Shown here piece by piece: positions 22,542 through 34,842 of a stretch of DNA of 64,000 nt. Origin of the DNA: Liolophura sinensis (taxonomy: Eukaryota; Mollusca; Polyplacophora; Chitonida; Chitonidae); NCBI RefSeq assembly GCF_032854445.1, contig NC_088305.1, positions 10,419,606-10,483,605 on the forward strand. Reading direction: 5' to 3'. The notes beneath the pieces were generated by a model. It searched no databases and was not told where the DNA came from. It saw only the letters and a list, made by a program, of their open reading frames with translations. Each line of letters opens with the position of its first letter. Position 1 is the stretch's first letter. The translations under genes were made by a program, and so were the position numbers.

Positions 22542-25500
22542 ATGTCCGATGTTGCGGTATCCCAATCGGGGGATGTGGAAACCAATGCACAGGGAGTTCC
22601 AGTCGTTCATGTAACCATTCCTAACCAACCGGTGCAGGTGCAGTCTGTCATCCAATCAAATCAGCCCTCTGTAATTCATACAGCTGGTCCAAACATTCAA
22701 ACAATACAGGTAAGTTTTTACACAGGCTTGTGGGGCAAATCTATTTGCTGTAAGTTTCCTTCACCCAATCTTCATTTAATCAAGCTAGCAATGTCCAACG
22801 TCATCTACCTTGATTTACTGAGCCACATTAACTCTACAAAGTCCTGAACTTTCCTTCATAAATATGCGCGATTTGTGGTCCAATCAGATTTCACCTCCGT
22901 TATTGACACTGACAGGAGTTCAAAGAAAAATGGGATATGGCTGTAATCAAAATTATGTGGTGTATGGAATGTTTCAGACTAGACGTAGAAGTGCTGGTGC
23001 AAAGAAATATCTCCCTGCACATCGACGTGTTAAGGGTTATAAGGGAGACAATCATTTTGAGGCAAAATAGACTGATGAAACAACATAGGCTACATCGATC
23101 GGTTTTTTGGCCTCTTTCGCTATCACCAGTAGGTCTACTGCCTGATAGCACAGTGACTTTCTGCTGCCTGTTTGTTTCAATAAAAGTACACCGATCACTG
23201 TTCATAGAACTGCTTATGGCTGTTGTATAATGTTGTGTGAAGGAAAAAATTGGATCCAAGCATAGGCCTACATGCATTTTCTTCGAAACAAGGAAATACA
23301 CGATGCAAGGGACGATCATTGATTGGCTGAAAATGCCCCAGCGGAAGTATGACAGCCGCAATGTCATTGACTGTCGAAAGAGTAGGTTTCTGAAGACTTT
23401 TTTATGTACAGTAAAGCAAAGGTGATTACGAAGCCTATAGTGTAGTATCCATCTTGCTGGAAAATGTATTCACCCATAAACATGTTCCATTTAATGGCGA
23501 AAAAAAGTGGATGATTCCTTTTGAGCAGTCCACTATTCTTCCACCGAGTAACCTGAAAATTCTGGAGCATGGTGTCAACCACAACAAATTAATACCAGTA
23601 TTTAATTTAATTTTTGGGTGAGTTCTTCATCTGTCATCGTGCCATGAATAGTACACCCAGTGCTTAATTGTAACTCCCTCATATTTCTATTTTAATTTAA
23701 TCTGCTTGAAAACCAGTCTCACTATTGATCTAATATCTGCTCCATGTTATGGTCAGGTCATCCTTTGAAAATTCTTTATTGGAGATAATCCAACCCTATA
23801 AAAAAAAATGTATGGTAGGTCAGTGGAGAAATGTTTTTTTTTATTTTATTCCGTCAGTGAAAAATATAGGGATTTAAAAAAAATTAACATTGAGAGTAAA
23901 TGAAAGTAATAAATTCCATCAAAACCCAGTGAAAACTGCTGTACTCAAGAATATTTTACTGATACAATGACGACCAGCATTATGGTGGGAGGAAACGGGA
24001 CAGAGCCCGGGGGGAACCCGTGACCATCAGCAGGTTTCTGGAAGACCTTCCCACATACATGCACAATTGAAGAGAAGCCAACATGAGCTGGACTTGAACT
24101 CATAGCGACCTCATCAGTGAGAGGCTTCTGAATTAGAATATTACTTTAGGTCTTTTACAGAGACAGGAGAGGCCAAAGATCTAGTCTAAGGAGACTAGAT
24201 CTGACTTAAGCGAGATTACCATCTGCCACAAAGCTTCCAAACCTTGCACTGCTAAGCAGAAGAGGACATAGCAGTTGGGGTGAAGTCCTGCACATTTGAC
24301 ACGCCCGTGTCCAACCATCCTATGTTGACTTTACAGTCCTCATAGTTTGAGTAGGGGACTCTCCTCCTGCTGTGTTACTGCCAAGTCTGTTTGGCAATGA
24401 AGATCAGCTTGTTGAATGTTCTTGTAGATCGTCCGGTTTGTCATGTTAGGTTTGGCTGACGGCGTTGAGCAAAATTTTAGGTCATTAGTACGTAAGTAAA
24501 TGAAGGGTTATGTAGTTTATATATTATCCACTTGAATGTGTGTGTGTATGTGTGACATTCATTCTGTGTTGCTTAATAGGTTACTGCTGTTGATGAAGAC
24601 CTGTCTGATGATCCAGATGGGAGAAGAAGACGAGAAATTTTAGCACGAAGGCCATCATACAGGTAGCTAGTACTTCAAAATTTTTGCCATATTTATTTTT
24701 GTGCTTAAAAACAAATGCCCCCATTTTACAATTGACAATTGCATTTCAGGAAAATCCTCAATGAGTTGTCCTCGTCAGAAACCTCAGCTATCCCAGGCGT
24801 GGCTAAAATAGAGGAAGAATCCAACAGCAGTCAGAGCCAGGATGGTGCGGAGACGTCAGAAGCAGCTACAAATTTAAGTGCAGGGGATGCAGTTCGGTAC
24901 CAGTCTTCTCCAGGTAGTACATTAGTAATCAGATTACTGTGACCGTCCTAAGGTTACTGTCATAAGTAAAGATATTACATTTGGCGCTAAAATTTACATC
25001 TTTCCTAGAGTGTGTCATCCTACATTTAATACAGAAAAACCTCATAACACTTTTGTGAGATCAGTAGAACTCGTAGAAATGAGCGAATTGAGGAACTTCG
25101 TCATGGACAAGTTTTACGTCATAGACAGTATTTAGTTTTATCCTGTGTAACAGTATCCTATGTCTCTGGATGATGTGTTATACTCCTGTTCTATAACAAC
25201 GTTCTTATTTGATGTTACAATTTTAGTTCAACAAAATAATGCGCTGGAATTTATCTCCTGTTATGGTTTTTCTGGTGTGTGTGTGTGTGCACGTGTGTGT
25301 GTGTGTGCACGCGCGTGCCTGCATGCGTGTGTTTTTGTGTGTTTATCGTTCTTTTTTTTTCCCATAATTCTTATCAACAATCTTCTATGTACCTAATTGT
25401 AAAAGTATTTCTAGCTGCTGTAATGTAGAGTATGTGCAGTGTTGTTGCTTTGACCTTATTTCTATAATACTTTAGTAATTCCAGGCACAATACAGATCAC

Positions 25501-27772
25501 AACCCACCCTGACGGCACGTTGGTCACCCAAGGACTACAAACACTAACTATGACAAATGCTGTCAATTCCTCCCCGGGATCAACAGCTGGAGCCACCATC
25601 GTTCAGTATGCGCAAGGACCAGATGGGCAGTTTTACATCCCAGGTGTGGGCAAGTGAATTTTTTTCTGTAGTTTTTGTTAATAATTTTTCATTTTGTTTT
25701 TGTTAATTTGTTTTAGACAATAATTGTAGAAGTATTACCCTTATTCATAGGGATATTTAGCTACCATCCACCTTTAGAGGTCGAAATAAAAAATATGTCC
25801 TCTTTAGACAGATTGGCTGGTGTCAGATATGATTGGGAAAGAATTACCTCCCTTTGATAGATCTTGGTCATTGTGAGCAACATAACCAAGCTATAGAACT
25901 GCTGACTGAAGGTGTAAAGCTAGAACAAGTTCAGAGTGGAAAAAGTCCATATGACAAGATGCTTGTAGCTATAGCATTGGGAAGAAATGGGATAAACATG
26001 GTGATTACCTTTTGGATCAATACGTGTGTGCGCATTTTTTTTTTTTTTTTTTTTCCGTCATTGACAGTGGACACTTGAATGCTAATTAGGTCCTGAAAAT
26101 GTGGAGAATTTGTGATATGTTAAAACAGAAATAAACACTATCCTTCAGCTAAATGCTGATATGGTGAGTCTCTCTGGTATTATGATATATACAAACATAT
26201 ATTACAGCAACAAGTCATTTACTTTAGGAAGTTTTAGCCAGTGTGCACCACGATGTCTAGATTAACATTGTGTTTCTTTTTTTTTTTGTCTGATTCTGAA
26301 TTGTTTGCTTTTAGTGGGTGGTACGAATGTCCAGGCTTATCAGATAGCTACATCAGGTGCTTTACCCCAGGGAGTTGTCATGACAACAGCAGGCGGGGCC
26401 ATTGCCAGTCAACAACAAATGTCAGAGGAGGCAGCAAGGAAACGAGAACTCCGGTTATTAAAGAACAGGTAAAACAGTTTGATTCATACATGATACATTC
26501 AAAATATGGCTGTTAAAAATTTGTCATCTGCAGGTATTGTCTAAAAGAGTGAAAGGTTAAAGTTCTGAGCGGCTTGTTCACCAACAGAGATGATGTATTA
26601 GTGCTCTAGTAAACCATGAAATACCTGTCGATGAGATAGCTGTGTCCTGCGCAATGTTGTCGGGGCCCAAACTGGATTGACCATTGTTCCGTGGCAATAT
26701 GCAAGTACTATGTTGCCCGTTGACCATAAATCGTTATGGGAATAGCATTGATGTACAAGTGATATCACAGATTGGATGGAATTTACTGTTGTTAAAGTGC
26801 TGTTAAATTTACATATGTTGTTAAATTTACATATGTTAAGTGCAAGTCATGGCTGTCGGATTTTATCTACAAATTCTTCCACACTTACAAAGTAAAAGTG
26901 TAGTGAAAGTGAAGTGTAGACTAAACTGGTATAGTAGACCCTGAATATTGTAGGAAACTCTTGCTGTTAGAATAGTTTTTCGAACAGAAGACTGATTTGA
27001 TTGTGGTATTAATTTGACAGGCTTGTTGAATGGCCTGGAAGCCTGGAGACCTCGAATCAAACCGGGTCAGGTCATAACAAAGTTACAGTGTTATTATTAA
27101 AGAATATAAAGTTACCTCCCTTGCTATCATTCGGACATCTGTGCAGATCAATGTTATGATGTTAGTATCCTGCAAATGGTACTAAATCCCTGTCTTGCTC
27201 AGGGAATTTGTGAATTCACTCGTCAGTGTCGTGAGAGTAAGCGGTTGACGACGTTCATATGGCCTTTTCGCAATCCTAATGGCATGGCTTTGCTCAGTCT
27301 TAACATTTGTGGAAGACCACTTCACTACCACCAAAATAGGTGTGCATATCTTGATGTCGCAGATGAGAAAGCTAGCATTAACATGCCAAAGGTTATTGAT
27401 TACCAAGCAACTTTCGTTTCCTCTACCCGTACAACTGACTGCCATCATACAAGTCAAAAATATTTGGATATGATGTTGAAACAATCAAATAAATAAAAAA
27501 AAGGATTTAATCATAATTCAGAGGAGTACTCCAGCTATCTGTCAGGTTAATTTCCTTGATAGATGCACTTATCATTATATCTAATGTAAACACGATTAAC
27601 TTACCAGTGCAATGTATCTACTTTCAGGGATGCTGCCAGGGAATGTAGGCGGAAAAAGAAAGACTATGTGAAGTGTTTAGAAAACAGGGTAGCTGTCCTT
27701 GAGAACCAGAACAAGACATTAATAGAAGAGTTGAAGGCTCTCAAAGAATTATATTGTCAGAAAGACGGGTAG
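22542..27772 (+). CDS. CREB1: CREB/CREM/ATF1-type bZIP transcription factor (290 aa)
   Basis: A nuclear activator that binds cAMP response elements as a dimer and recruits CBP once phosphorylated. Exons: 22542-22709 (acceptor 22535), 24580-24662, 24750-24913, 25485-25643, 26315-26468, 27628-27772. Phases agree and the coding length is 873 nt. Seen: a Gln/Val-rich N-terminus; the kinase-inducible domain, with RRREILARRPSYRKILNEL at about 71-89 split across exons 2/3, where Ser82 in RRPSY is the expected PKA site; an acidic stretch IPGVAKIEEE; a glutamine/threonine-rich activation region (exons 4-5); and a C-terminal bZIP with RKRELRLLKNRDAARECRRK followed by a leucine zipper ending ALKELYCQKDG. 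The bZIP is nearly identical to vertebrate CREB. The protein is shorter than mammalian CREB1 (about 340 aa) but in the range of invertebrate forms. A single CREB/CREM/ATF1 ancestor is typical of invertebrates, so orthology to CREB1 alone should not be read too strictly. A 5' UTR exon near 19.9 kb is likely. Confidence 0.96.
23941..24132 (-). repeat. SINE-A copy, truncated, reverse
   Basis: TACTCAAGAATATTTTACTG through GGACTTGAACTCATAGCGAC. It lacks both the (ATTT)n tail and the outermost head. Lies in the CREB intron between coding exons 1 and 2. Confidence 0.75.
25276..25345. repeat. (GT)n-rich microsatellite
   Basis: GTGTGTGTGTGCACGTGTGT type run in CREB intron 3, interrupted by GCACGC and GCATGC. 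Confidence 0.9.
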
Positions 27773-30700
27773 GCGGACTGGTAAAAACCTTCCCAAAGAC
27801 AATAATTCAGGACTCTCATACAACTTGGGAGGGAGGCTGTGAATGACGGTGTGTGTTTTAAAAACTTTAGATGGAATGTTTTAATCTCTGGATCTGAAAC
27901 AGGATGGAAGTCATCGTGCCTATGTGTTTGTTTCCAGTTGCTGTGGACTGACTGGTGCCCAGGAAAGAGAGAAATGTGAAGCAGAGAAACTGTTGTTGGC
28001 ACTCGATACTTGACTTGCCTTATTTTACATGGAAAAGGTTGGGCACCTTGCCCAAGTGTTTTATGGGTGGCATTTGGATTAATGTGTTCACTGAACTGCA
28101 GTGTCGTGGGGTAGACATACACTCAAGTATACCCTTTTAGCCAATGGATATGTGCTTTGACTGAGTTTTTCCAGGTAGTCCATGTTCAACTGACAAGGTT
28201 GACAGATGTGCATAATGTAAATAGTTCACAAATCTTTAACTGAACTGCCTGGTGCAATCCTTTGACTGATATGCCCTTGTTTGATAGATAACCTACTTGA
28301 CGATGTTGTAGTCCGTGTGATCTGTCTGTCTGATTAGGGTGCCATGGTAACTCCTATTTGAGTTGCCCCAAAGGCCTTACTGTACTGAGTGTATATTTTG
28401 AGGGGTGTAAGAGGAGGATTTGTCTGCTTTCTGTTAATGGTCACCTCACTACAAGTAATGATGGATTACTCATTATATGTTAAAAGCACATACAGTTCAA
28501 GAACATGGTAAAGTGAAATGATTTTCAAATTTTAACTGGGATTTAAGTGTAACAGTTCTATGAGACGTTGTTGCCAAGTTTTATGCTTGTACATGTACGT
28601 TCATATATTTTGACTTTTTTTTTTTTGATGACTTAAATGTTTGAACCTGATACATATATTACAGATATATACACCATATATTAGTTTGAAATGCGGAAAC
28701 GATATGACCAGGAATAAAGTGAATTATGTTCACTTGTCTTGAAATGCAGGTATTTCACACTCAAGAACAGTTATGGGCAGTAAAATATATAGATTAACTC
28801 AACTGCAGGAATCGGTATCAGTACCTGTATTCCAAAGAATTCACTTAACCATTTGTACCAAACTGTTAAAAGGTGTGAAATACTTATAATTTAAACAGTT
28901 GATTTTGTGTACAGTAATATGCTGGTTTCTGTGTTCATTTTGATCTGAGCCTGCACACTCATCATTATTAATGGGACAATTAATTTACTGTGGATAGTGT
29001 AAGCAAGACAAAGGCATCTGAAGGGCTACTTTTTGAGCTGTTCAAGTGGAAATGTAGCGTTTTTGAAAAAAATGGTAAGAAATATACTTTATGAATTACA
29101 TTTAGTTGTGACGACCTGACACAGATGAAATAATGTATTTCAGGTGTGAAATTTAATTCTGCTGTGTGGTACATGTCTGATATAAAAACTTGGTGATAAA
29201 TTGATAACATTAATAGGATGGCATGCTCCAAGTGAAACAAGTATGTTCATGTTATTTATTGCAATTATTTATTTCTTTTTTGCAGTTTTTCTAACGCTGT
29301 TAATATTGAATTGAAGCCTTCACTTAAAATGGGTACATGTAATCGAGGGTAAACTTTTTATTTCATTAGGCTGAAAGAAATCGGCGAAACCAAAACAAGT
29401 TTATAGCTTGTTACACACTTGAACTAATAATTTGTGATTCGAATAAGGCTTCAACCAAATTCTGGTTTTAATGTTTAACAACATATTGAGTGATACTCGT
29501 AATAGGTACTCCTTGCAAATTCACCAGTATTAAATTTAAACAATATCATTTTATTTTTTTTTAAAAAGTCATAGCCAGCAACTTAATCTGCAATATTTTT
29601 TCAGCATACTTGAACCATATCATGGTTATATGGTAGCTTTTTTTTTCTGTTTTTTTTAAATTCACACGTTTATGGATTGGAATACAGTGTAGCATTCATT
29701 TTGAAACTCCCTTGTACAGTTTTGATGTAAATAAGAGCTATGTGTATGAGAATTATATACTGCATATTTTATTGACTGTACAGAAGTTAAAAAAGGCTGG
29801 GACATATGATGGACATATTGCTCGGTTCCAATCTTAATGGCTGTCTGCCATTTGAATTCTGGTGCTGACTCCATTGTACATGTAGCTAATGAAAAAAAAA
29901 ATGAGATGTTACGTCATGTTAAGCCCTACATTAAAGTATCAGGGGACTTGTTCATGCTACATAATACATTCGTCTTGCAGTTCCGTGTATTGATAAAATT
30001 CTAGATTTTTTTCATTTTGAAAAGATGTTCATTACATTTAGAGTGAAAATGTGCAAGTGTCATAACTTTTTTTGTAAAATTCCCAGATTTATGGGGGTTC
30101 TTGTGTAAAGTTGATCTGCCATTAGACTGACTTTTAGCAGATAGTCTGAAACAGCTGGTAGTAGGCGCGCTAACTGAAGCAAGTGTCCAGCATTTTGTCA
30201 TATCTGCATTGTAGTAGGCTACAGTTAGCTGTAGGTTTTAAACATTAGGTACACCTAATGATGACCATTAGACCTTGACCACTTTAAAGGCTCTTCGAGA
30301 ATGTATAATAACTGCAAGTTGGGAACCAGCCTACCTCCTTTAGTGTTGTTGTACATTTAACATTCAGCTTTCATTTCTTTGTCAGAAAATATGGTGTGTG
30401 GTAATTTGTGTAATGGAAAGTTAGTAGGCTACCTGCAGGACGATTTTTCGTAAGAAATGGGTATATTACGATTATGGCGTGCCAAAATATGGTCGGAAGC
30501 ATGTGAATGTTAGTGGTATCAGGCTTATTAAGTGTAAGTGGTTTTATACTGTTTCTGTAACTGGAGAAGGTAACTTTTATGGTAATTGTTGATATTTCTG
30601 GATAGTTTGATGGTAATTTTCATGGTAATCTCCAGTTCTGTGGTGTTGTCCATTGGTTACTGCCACATTGAAGTGGACTCCAAGCACAGGCGAGGTTCTT

Positions 30701-31800
30701 CCATACCTTTGCTGCCTTGGAAAGGGAGTAAAAACAATTTCTAGTATTAAGGGGACGCCGCATGTAAGTAAAAACACTCACCCATCGTTTCAGCAAAAGA
30801 GTGCTTCGTTTTATGGATATCTGGATATTCATTTTCTTGTGTACGCGATCATAGTTTTACATGTACTTGTTGGTTTGTTGTGTTAGTTGTTTTGCCAGAA
30901 ATCCGTTGGCTCCCATATTCCGGTTGTCGTGTATGAATTTCATCTGGTGGTATGCCTAACATATAAAGGATTTTCATTGGTATCCATGTTCTTGTCTGAC
31001 TAGTGTCGAGCAAATCTAGTTAAATAAACAATGAATTTCCTTTTGTTTATTATATATTTACAATAAATGATTTCAACAAAATTCGGTAGTTTTATCATAC
31101 TTTATATCGTCTTGGCTCCCCCTCCATCGCCCATCTTCATATGCATGCGACAGTTTTGTAGCTATTTAATTGTCATGTTTTGTATTTCGAACGCCGTGCG
31201 TCCACTCTTTCCATTTTTGCAGCTCAACTTTAACGCACTGACGATACCTTGGATATTTGTAAGCGGTCGCCCCCATTTTTCCAAAAGCCGAAAAAAGGCC
31301 GAATTTGCTTCTTCGTAGCCTCCTCCACACATAACTAAGGGTTTTTGGCTAATTTTCAAAACCTGAGAGATAAATTTAAATCAGTTACCAAGTATTTGCT
31401 TTGGGAAACGGTCTGGACAAAATTGCTAGTCGGCTTACTGGGTCATAGCCTTTGCACTTTTTGTGAAACCGTTTAACGGGTACATGGGATTAAGATAGAT
31501 TTTGCAGAATGCCAAAAAAAGAGAGATGCAACGTCAGAGAATACCAAGCCACTATAGCTATGATCCATAAATCCCACCGTGGAATGTGTTTACAGTTAGT
31601 CAAACTGATATACGTTAAGTTAGACTTTGGTATAATTGTCATCCGTCCTTCTGTCGAAGTTTACTTCAATTTTGAGCTGTGTTTTCCTTAAAGCTAGGAA
31701 GTCATTACCATTAATGATGTGTTCAGGAATTTAATAAAGATTGCCTGGCATGGGAAGCTATAAGATAGGGAAATACAGATAGCACATATACTGTACATAT
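27773..31800 (+). other. CREB 3' untranslated region and downstream flank
   Basis: AT-rich with no coding exon recognised on either strand. It carries several AATAAA hexamers and T-rich runs near 28616 and 29640. The boundary between 3' UTR and intergenic DNA cannot be set. Confidence 0.4.
28713..28718 (+). terminator. Candidate polyadenylation signal for the CREB gene
   Basis: AATAAA about 940 bases after the CREB stop codon, the first on this strand in the 3' flank. Others follow at 31023, 31062 and 31733. Which is used cannot be told from the sequence. Confidence 0.3.
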
Positions 31801-32044
31801 ACCCAACGCTGAAAACGTCGAACTGCGCTTGTGAATGTCTTGGTTCTGGGGTACTTAAGACAAAAATATGTGAAGGTCAAGAAGAGGCCTCGCTTTTTCA
31901 TCTCTCTGTTTATGTATAAACATGCTCTAGTAGAATGTATAGTTCCATCGTGTTGGTGTTGTGCTTGGACGTCAAGGGACATAGTTGGCCGATCGGGCTG
32001 TATGCCAAGAAAGGAAGATGGCGAAAGTCTGCCAAGGCCGTGCT

Positions 32045-32235
32045 GCTGGGGACCGTGTAATATGCTACTATTTATGCATTTACGTGAACCATAAGGACAA
32101 AACCCTAACTGAGGTAAATCGATAAGAGGTCGTATATCACCTGTTATATCACCGGCTGGCCATTTGGCAGGTATCACTCTGTCGTCGCTGCTCAGTTTTT
32201 ACTCTGACTGCTGTACGCTTTTAATTATATTTCAG
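32045..32235 (+). repeat. Repeat-X copy 2
   Basis: TTATGCATTTACGTGAACC, AACCCTAACTGAGGTAAATC, AAGAGGTCGTATATCACCTG, GGCCATTTGGCAGGTATCAC, CTTTTAATTATATT; collinear with 4520-4690. Confidence 0.65.
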
Positions 32236-32683
32236 GACAACCCATTTGAAAAGTATAAAAGAGTTTCGTTGACAGGCTCTTATTTAATGGAAATCCAGAT
32301 TTTATCTTCAACTAACGAAAATAATCCACGGAATGGAACCAGAAAATCCCCCAGGCAAACCTGTACACAATGTCTTCACATGGCTGCCAAGAGTTATGAA
32401 AACCCGTTGAAAACTTTATTGCGGTACCCTTAGTGTCGCTAATTAGGTCTCGTTTCATTCAATTCCAAATTTTATCTTCAAATGGAAGACTACTTAGGCA
32501 ATCATAATTCACAGAAAGGAAATCGTACAAACATGAAAAGCTCACGCACATGTACTGCAGTATTGTCAATGAAACACCTTCTACGTTTCAAGAAAATCCG
32601 TAAATAAATGAAAAGAGTTGTGCTGACTAGATGGAACGGACATGGCACAACAGATGAACAAGTAGACAGGGAGGACTCATCGC

Positions 32684-32738
32684 CATATCCCACAAGCATT
32701 ATATATCCCACAAGCATTATATATCCCACAAGCATTAA
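32684..32738. repeat. 18-bp triplicate
   Basis: ATATCCCACAAGCATTAT three times in tandem. Confidence 0.9.
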
Positions 32739-33399
32739 ATATATCGAGGAATAAAAATGGGCAATACGGCCATCGCGCATAAAATGGCCAACAATAAATG
32801 GCTACATACATAGGTTCTACTGAATTAACGTACAGTATAGATGAGTATAGATTTATTATCAGTTGGCTCATTCCAGTATTCGTTATGGCATTAAATTGGC
32901 CATACAGTATAGTTAATGGCCATATAGACTAAAGAGTATAGTTAACCTTCAGAAACTATGCGTCCAAACAGATCGTGTACCGTGTAGCCATACACCAAAA
33001 TGTACGTTTCAGGTCAATGCTCGCAAGGTACGAGAACGACGCCGTATAATCTGTACATGGTTATCTAGACACTACGGGGAGGTTCCTACACGGGTAGCCA
33101 TCCAATCTGACGAGATTTGGTCGAGAAATGAACTAGTATCATCGAGATTTGCAAGGGCTTATCGTTGAAGTCTCGTTGAAATCTCCTCAGAATGTCGCCC
33201 AACTCTCGTCTGAATCTCGATTGTCGTGTATACAAGTTGTTCCGAGGTTTGTGGCAAATGTGCGAAAGAGAACATGGCCACATCCGACTTCCATAGATTC
33301 TTTCGCTTACCTATCGAATCATCTGTTTCATTCATGCATGTAAAAAGCATGTCGTATACAGAAAACAGTGTGAAATCAAGTACAGAAAATCTGTTTCGT

Positions 33400-33658
33400 T
33401 TATTATTAATTCCATCACAGATTCATTCATTTATTTGATTCTTTTGAGTTCACCATCTCTTTCAATATTATATGTTTCCGCGTATAGCACGTCACAATGC
33501 CGTCCAACACAATGTGATCTTCAGCAAAGTTTCGGTTGGGCAAAACAGCAACATGAGTGCCATCAAGAGCGTCAAAAACCACGGCTCCACGAATAGTTCT
33601 GTGGAAGAATCTACAGATTCCCTGACCAAGGGCAGTTTTGAACCCTCGTGTTCTCTAT
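33400..33658 (-). pseudogene. Possible decayed DNA-transposon (Harbinger-like) transposase remnant
   Basis: One minus-strand frame reads FHRTIRGAVVFDALDGTHVA, then VLPNRNFAEDHIVLDGI, between stops. The DGTH segment resembles the conserved part of PIF/Harbinger nucleases, but only about 55 codons are open and no other motif was found. Weak call. Confidence 0.2.
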
Positions 33659-33812
33659 AGCGACCAAAAAACATGCATCATAACACACACATTAATGAGA
33701 CTTTAATCCAGACTAGTAATAATACCGGTATTAAGTCTAAATACACTTTCTGCAATTTGTGATATAAACTAATACATAAACACAGATGAACGCAATTGTA
33801 CAGATTTTAAAG

Positions 33813-34030
33813 TCTTGAGCGTGAAACACCAATAATATATGTAAATAAATAAATAAACGCATAAGTGCATTACATTTAGGGTAGTGTAGCTTACATGTGT
33901 TACTCAAATCGCAATGGTACGGCGTAAAACGCCAAATACATAAATCAAATCACGATGCGCAACTGGAAAATAAAATATTCCTGAATACGTCGTAAAACAC
34001 AAGTCAAATAAATAAATACATAAATAATCA
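33813..34030 (+). repeat. Cluster of SINE-A tail fragments
   Basis: Three 3'-end pieces in a row: GAAACACCAATAATATATG (33825), GTACGGCGTAAAACGCCAAA (33916 on) and AAATATTCCTGAATACGTCG (33975 on) with (AAAT)n. Confidence 0.7.
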
Positions 34031-34483
34031 AATCGCGATGTGACGTTTAGGAAGGATCAAACAAATTATTAAATTACCATGTACACAAAGTTTTTTTCCC
34101 TTTTCCCTTTCATATTGAGAAGTTCACTGATATAATGTATAATCTATTTCTAATACTACCATTACCATATTTTATATATAACCTGGCGCATGCGTGTTAG
34201 TTAATGGAGAGTCTTTCCCGGTTATGGTAACTGAGACCGAAGCTGTGTTGATCGTTGTTTATTCCTACCTTTGCGATCCCATTTAGTGAGCAAACTGGTA
34301 ATGTAGTACTCGTGTATTACAAGAGAACAATGGTCTATCCGGCTTGGACCGGAGCCGCCATCCCGTGGGAATAGGTACCTCATTATAGGTGGTATCGTAC
34401 AGAATATGAAGGCTACATTAAGTGCTTTTAGAGGCCAATGTATGTGTTCCATACAGCTGAAAGCGGCACTCTCTAACCGGTTG

Positions 34484-34806
34484 CCCATACTCCTTACAGC
34501 GCATGCGTAGCTCTCTACTTTCGCTTTATATCACTGCCACCACTAGCAAATTTTATACAGAAATCTTGAATAACTCCGAGGTCACTATGGTCATGGTGAT
34601 AATGCAGGAATTTGTCTAAAGCTTTGTCTCTGTTATACTCGATACATGCATATAGATTCGTTTATTTAAACTATGCACAATATGATTATAACGGACACCT
34701 GAAATAACTGTTTCGATGAATGCTGACTATAGCTTGTTTAGTGGTGGCAGTAATGCAAAAAGTGAGCTTAGCGAGCGGCACATGCACTGCAGGGAGTATG
34801 CCGGCC
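34484..34806. mobile_element. MITE-T copy 3
   Basis: Left end CATACTCCTTACAGCGCATG followed by CTTTCGCTTTATATCACTGC and CACCACTAG. Right end TAGTGGTGGCAGTAATGC and ACATGCACTGCAGGGAGTAT, inverted. The inner parts are non-coding. Ends 36 bases before the dehydrogenase stop codon. Confidence 0.75.
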
Positions 34807-34842
34807 GCTAACAAGCACTCTATTCAAACTTAAACTGTCTCT

